Origin: Cokeromyces recurvatus
Taxonomy: Eukaryota; Mucoromycota; Mucoromycetes; Mucorales; Mucoraceae
Direction of reading: 5' to 3'
Length of the DNA stretch: 64,000 nucleotides
Assembly (NCBI RefSeq): GCF_025118155.1
Contig: NW_026251409.1
Location: forward strand, 124,501-188,500
The notes beneath the pieces were generated by a model. It had not been told where the DNA came from and searched no databases. It saw nothing but the letters and a program-made list of their open reading frames with translations. The position numbers and the translations under genes are program-made. This document shows positions 61,781 to 64,000 of the stretch, piece after piece (position 1 is the first letter of the stretch; each line of letters begins with the position of its first letter).

Positions 61781-61886
61781 AAATGACCAAATGAAGTTCA
61801 AAAAAGTGACTAATTGAAGTTCAAGTTTTTTAATTTTTAGGTGACCAAATTTTCAAAAAGTTACCCAATTGGGTCTGGAAGCACTG
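61781..61886. repeat. right terminal inverted repeat of the Tc1/mariner element
   Basis: Reverse complement of the left repeat, ending GGAAGCACTG next to TA. Confidence 0.9.
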
Positions 61887-61888
61887 TA

Positions 61889-62189
61889 CATTGTACAGCG
61901 CTCACCATAAAACAGCAAATAACACATTTCGAAGACATGACTAAAGTTTTTATTTCTAAATTTCAAGACTTATCATCAATCAAAATTGATTGGGTTAAAT
62001 TGAGGGTAATTAAACAAAATTCGTAGATTAATAGATGCGGACATAGAATTATTGAGGAAGGAATGTGATGACGCTACAAACTATAATTTCATAAGTATCC
62101 ATTAACACAAGACTAAAAAATTGTGATGACGTACGCAAGCAACGTATTTGTTTCTTTTTGTAAATATTTTAACTTACTGGTTTGTAGTA
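61889..62189. other. spacer between transposon and tandem array
   Basis: About 300 bases; may contain further LINE sequence next to the TA at 61887, but I see no clear coding frame. Confidence 0.4.
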
Positions 62190-63901
62190 AACATTGCTAG
62201 ATATGATGGCCATTAAAATCGTTAATGGGCTGGCTTTGTGCTATATTATGTAGTTATATTCAAAAGTCATGGTTCATAAGGAAAGTTCCTTTATAGTTTT
62301 ATATTTAATCAGCTCCCTCATTAACTTTATTTTCCAAATTATTAGATTTGAATGCATTATGGCTGTTTCAAGATTGCATCGGTATACATGTTTTGTGGTT
62401 TAGAATACACCTACTAGAAGCATTATACCTACCAGCGTATGTTTCTTTTAGGCGCAAGAACTAGCCTTGCGGGAGAAAATCGTTCAAGAAAGTATTCTTA
62501 TACCTCCACTGCATGTACTCACGAATATACTACAAAGTCAGTAGCTTACAAGTTGGTAGACTTGTTTGTGAACATTGCTAGATATGATGGCCATTAAAAT
62601 CGTTAATGGGCTGGCTTTGTGCTATATTATGTAGTTATATTCAAAAGTCATGGTTCATAAGGAAAGTTCCTTTATAGTTTTATATTTAATCAGCTCCCTC
62701 ATTAACTTTATTTTCCAAATTATTAGATTTGAATGCATTATGGCTGTTTCAAGATTGCATCGGTATACATGTTTTGTGGTTTAGAATACACCTACTAGAA
62801 GCATTATACCTACCAGCGTATGTTTCTTTTAGGCGCAAGAACTAGCCTTGCGGGAGAAAATCGTTCAAGAAAGTATTCTTATACCTCCACTGCATGTACT
62901 CACGAATATACTACAAAGTCAGTAGCTTACAAGTTGGTAGACTTGTTTGTGAACATTGCTAGATATGATGGCCATTAAAATCGTTAATGGGCTGGCTTTG
63001 TACTATATTATGTAGTTATATTCAAAAGTCATGGTTCATAAGGAAAGTTCCTTTATAGTTTTGTATTTAATCAGCTCCCTCATTAACTTTATTTTCCAAA
63101 TTATTAGATTTGAATGCATTATGGCTGTTTCAAGATTGCATCGGTATACATGTTTTGTGGTTTAGAATACACCTACTAGAAGCATTATACCTACCAGCGT
63201 ATGTTTCTTTTAGGCGCAAGAACTAGCCTTGCGGGAGAAAATCGTTCAAGAAAGTATTCTTATACCTCCACTGCATGTACTCACGAATATACTACAAAGT
63301 CAGTAGCTTACAAGTTGGTAGACTTGTTTGTGAACATTGCTAGATATGATGGCCATTAAAATCGTTAATGGGCTGGCTTTGTACTATATTATGTAGTTAT
63401 ATTCAAAAGTCATGGTTCATAAGGAAAGTTCCTTTATAGTTTTGTATTTAATCAGCTCCCTCATTAACTTTATTTTCCAAATTATTAGATTTGAATGCAT
63501 TATGGCTGTTTCAAGATTGCATCGGTATACATGTTTTGTGGTTTAGAATACACCTACTAGAAGCATTATACCTACCAGCGTATGTTTCTTTTAGGCGCAA
63601 GAACTAGCCTTGCGGGAGAAAATCGTTCAAGAAAGTATTCTTATACCTCCACTGCATGTACTCACGAATATACTACAAAGTCAGTAGCTTACAAGTTGGT
63701 AGACTTGTTTGTGAACATTGCTAGATATGATGGCCATTAAAATCGTTAATGGGCTGGCTTTGTACTATATTATGTAGTTATATTCAAAAGTCATGGTTCA
63801 TAAGGAAAGTTCCTTTATAGTTTTGTATTTAATCAGCTCCCTCATTAACTTTATTTTCCAAATTATTAGATTTGAATGCATTATGGCTGTTTCAAGATTG
63901 C
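62190..63901. repeat. 381 bp tandem repeat, 4.5 copies
   Basis: Unit starts at 62190, 62571, 62952, 63333 and 63714 (exact period 381), and the last unit breaks off at about 63901. Copies are nearly identical; copies 1-2 share GTGCTATATT and a TTTTATATTT variant, copies 3-5 share GTACTATATT and TTTTGTATTT, so the array grew by duplicating two unit types. Each full unit holds an open stretch of 51 codons on the plus strand (62309-62464 in copy 1), reading LDLNALWLFQDCIGIHVL and on, hydrophobic and codon-like, followed by a second short open stretch AQELALREKIVQES. Neither has a start codon in frame. Origin could be a local duplication of a gene piece. Confidence 0.95.
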
Positions 63902-64000
63902 TTTGACGTGGAAATTTTTTAGTCTAGATCATTTCCCTGACACTTCTCTTTAGCCGAATTTGCAATATCGCCTCTTCTTTGTCAAGTATTGTCCTATCCT
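63902..64000. other. unique sequence after the tandem array, window end
   Basis: About 100 bases of less AT-rich, non-repeated DNA reaching the right edge. The frame of the truncated last unit continues for six codons and stops. No feature identified. Confidence 0.5.

Larger units (their letters stand above)
60316..61886 (-). mobile_element. Tc1/mariner-like DNA transposon, inactive
   Basis: A 1571 base element bounded by inverted repeats of about 105 bases that begin CAGTGCTTCCAGACCCAATT at the left and mirror this at the right, differing at a handful of positions. TA flanks both ends (60314-60315 and 61887-61888), the target duplication of this superfamily. The transposase lies on the minus strand. 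A DDE-type core is visible: IFIDES (first Asp), a second site where NAPIH is kept but the Asp before it is lost, and LNPIEQFWKDL (third acidic residue). Lesions include TAG at 60998-61000 where a Trp is expected, an extra G near 60745 and stops through the N-terminal helix-turn-helix region. It sits inside the LINE fragment. Confidence 0.9.

Overview
This is a nuclear window from a fungus. It is very AT-rich, with many long A/T homopolymers and microsatellites, and most genes are cut by 50-100 base introns with GTAAGT-like donors and YAG acceptors. The gene set (fungal Zn2Cys6 factor, LIM-RhoGAP of Lrg1 type, PNS1, FYVE protein, WRKY/FLYWCH-type finger) and the intron density fit an early-diverging lineage, most likely Mucoromycota (Mucorales-like). 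The lineage is inferred; no rRNA or marker search was possible. Exon models were assembled by hand from splice signals, and each listed multi-exon model sums to a whole number of codons.

Layout. 1-5.7 kb: 3' end of a tRNA dihydrouridine synthase 2 gene (+), a PNS1/CTL choline-transporter-like gene (-), and a Zn2Cys6 transcription factor (-). 6.8-18 kb (+): an unknown tail-anchored coiled-coil protein, a FYVE protein, an AcpS-type phosphopantetheinyl transferase, and a LIM-RhoGAP. 18.3-24.5 kb (-): a small protein with a WRKY/FLYWCH-like finger, a frameshifted gene scrap, and a 1021-residue membrane-anchored double amidohydrolase. 24.5-37.2 kb: a GC-rich island in an otherwise AT-rich gap, ERB1/BOP1 (+), a kinase pseudogene (+), a coiled-coil gene (-), an old LINE tail, a PTC6-like PP2C (-) and mitochondrial ribosomal protein L11 (-). 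37.4-53.8 kb (+): SPO22/ZIP4 in about 32 exons, a MAK/Ime2-like kinase, a small unknown protein, an Osh6/7-like lipid transfer protein, an APP1-like phosphatidate phosphatase, and TXNDC9/PLP1. 53.8-58.2 kb (-): an SLC49-like MFS transporter and OST48/WBP1. 59.4-64 kb: a repeat-rich end with an orphan exon of a membrane protein, a LINE 3' fragment split by a decayed Tc1/mariner element with about 105 bp inverted repeats, and 4.5 near-identical 381 bp tandem copies.

Most genes are housekeeping. ERB1 (60S assembly), DUS2 (tRNA modification), L11m (mitoribosome), AcpS (mitochondrial ACP), OST48 (N-glycosylation) and PTC6 share no operon-like logic, as expected in a eukaryote. The one neighbourhood that may be functionally linked is SPO22/ZIP4 followed 318 bases later by a MAK/Ime2-family kinase; both families act in meiosis elsewhere. 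The features most worth a second look are the heavily split SPO22 gene, the WRKY-like finger, the GC-rich island at 25.2 kb, the hairpin plus T-run inside an intron at 18.55 kb, and the 381 bp array. I found no clear new multi-gene system.
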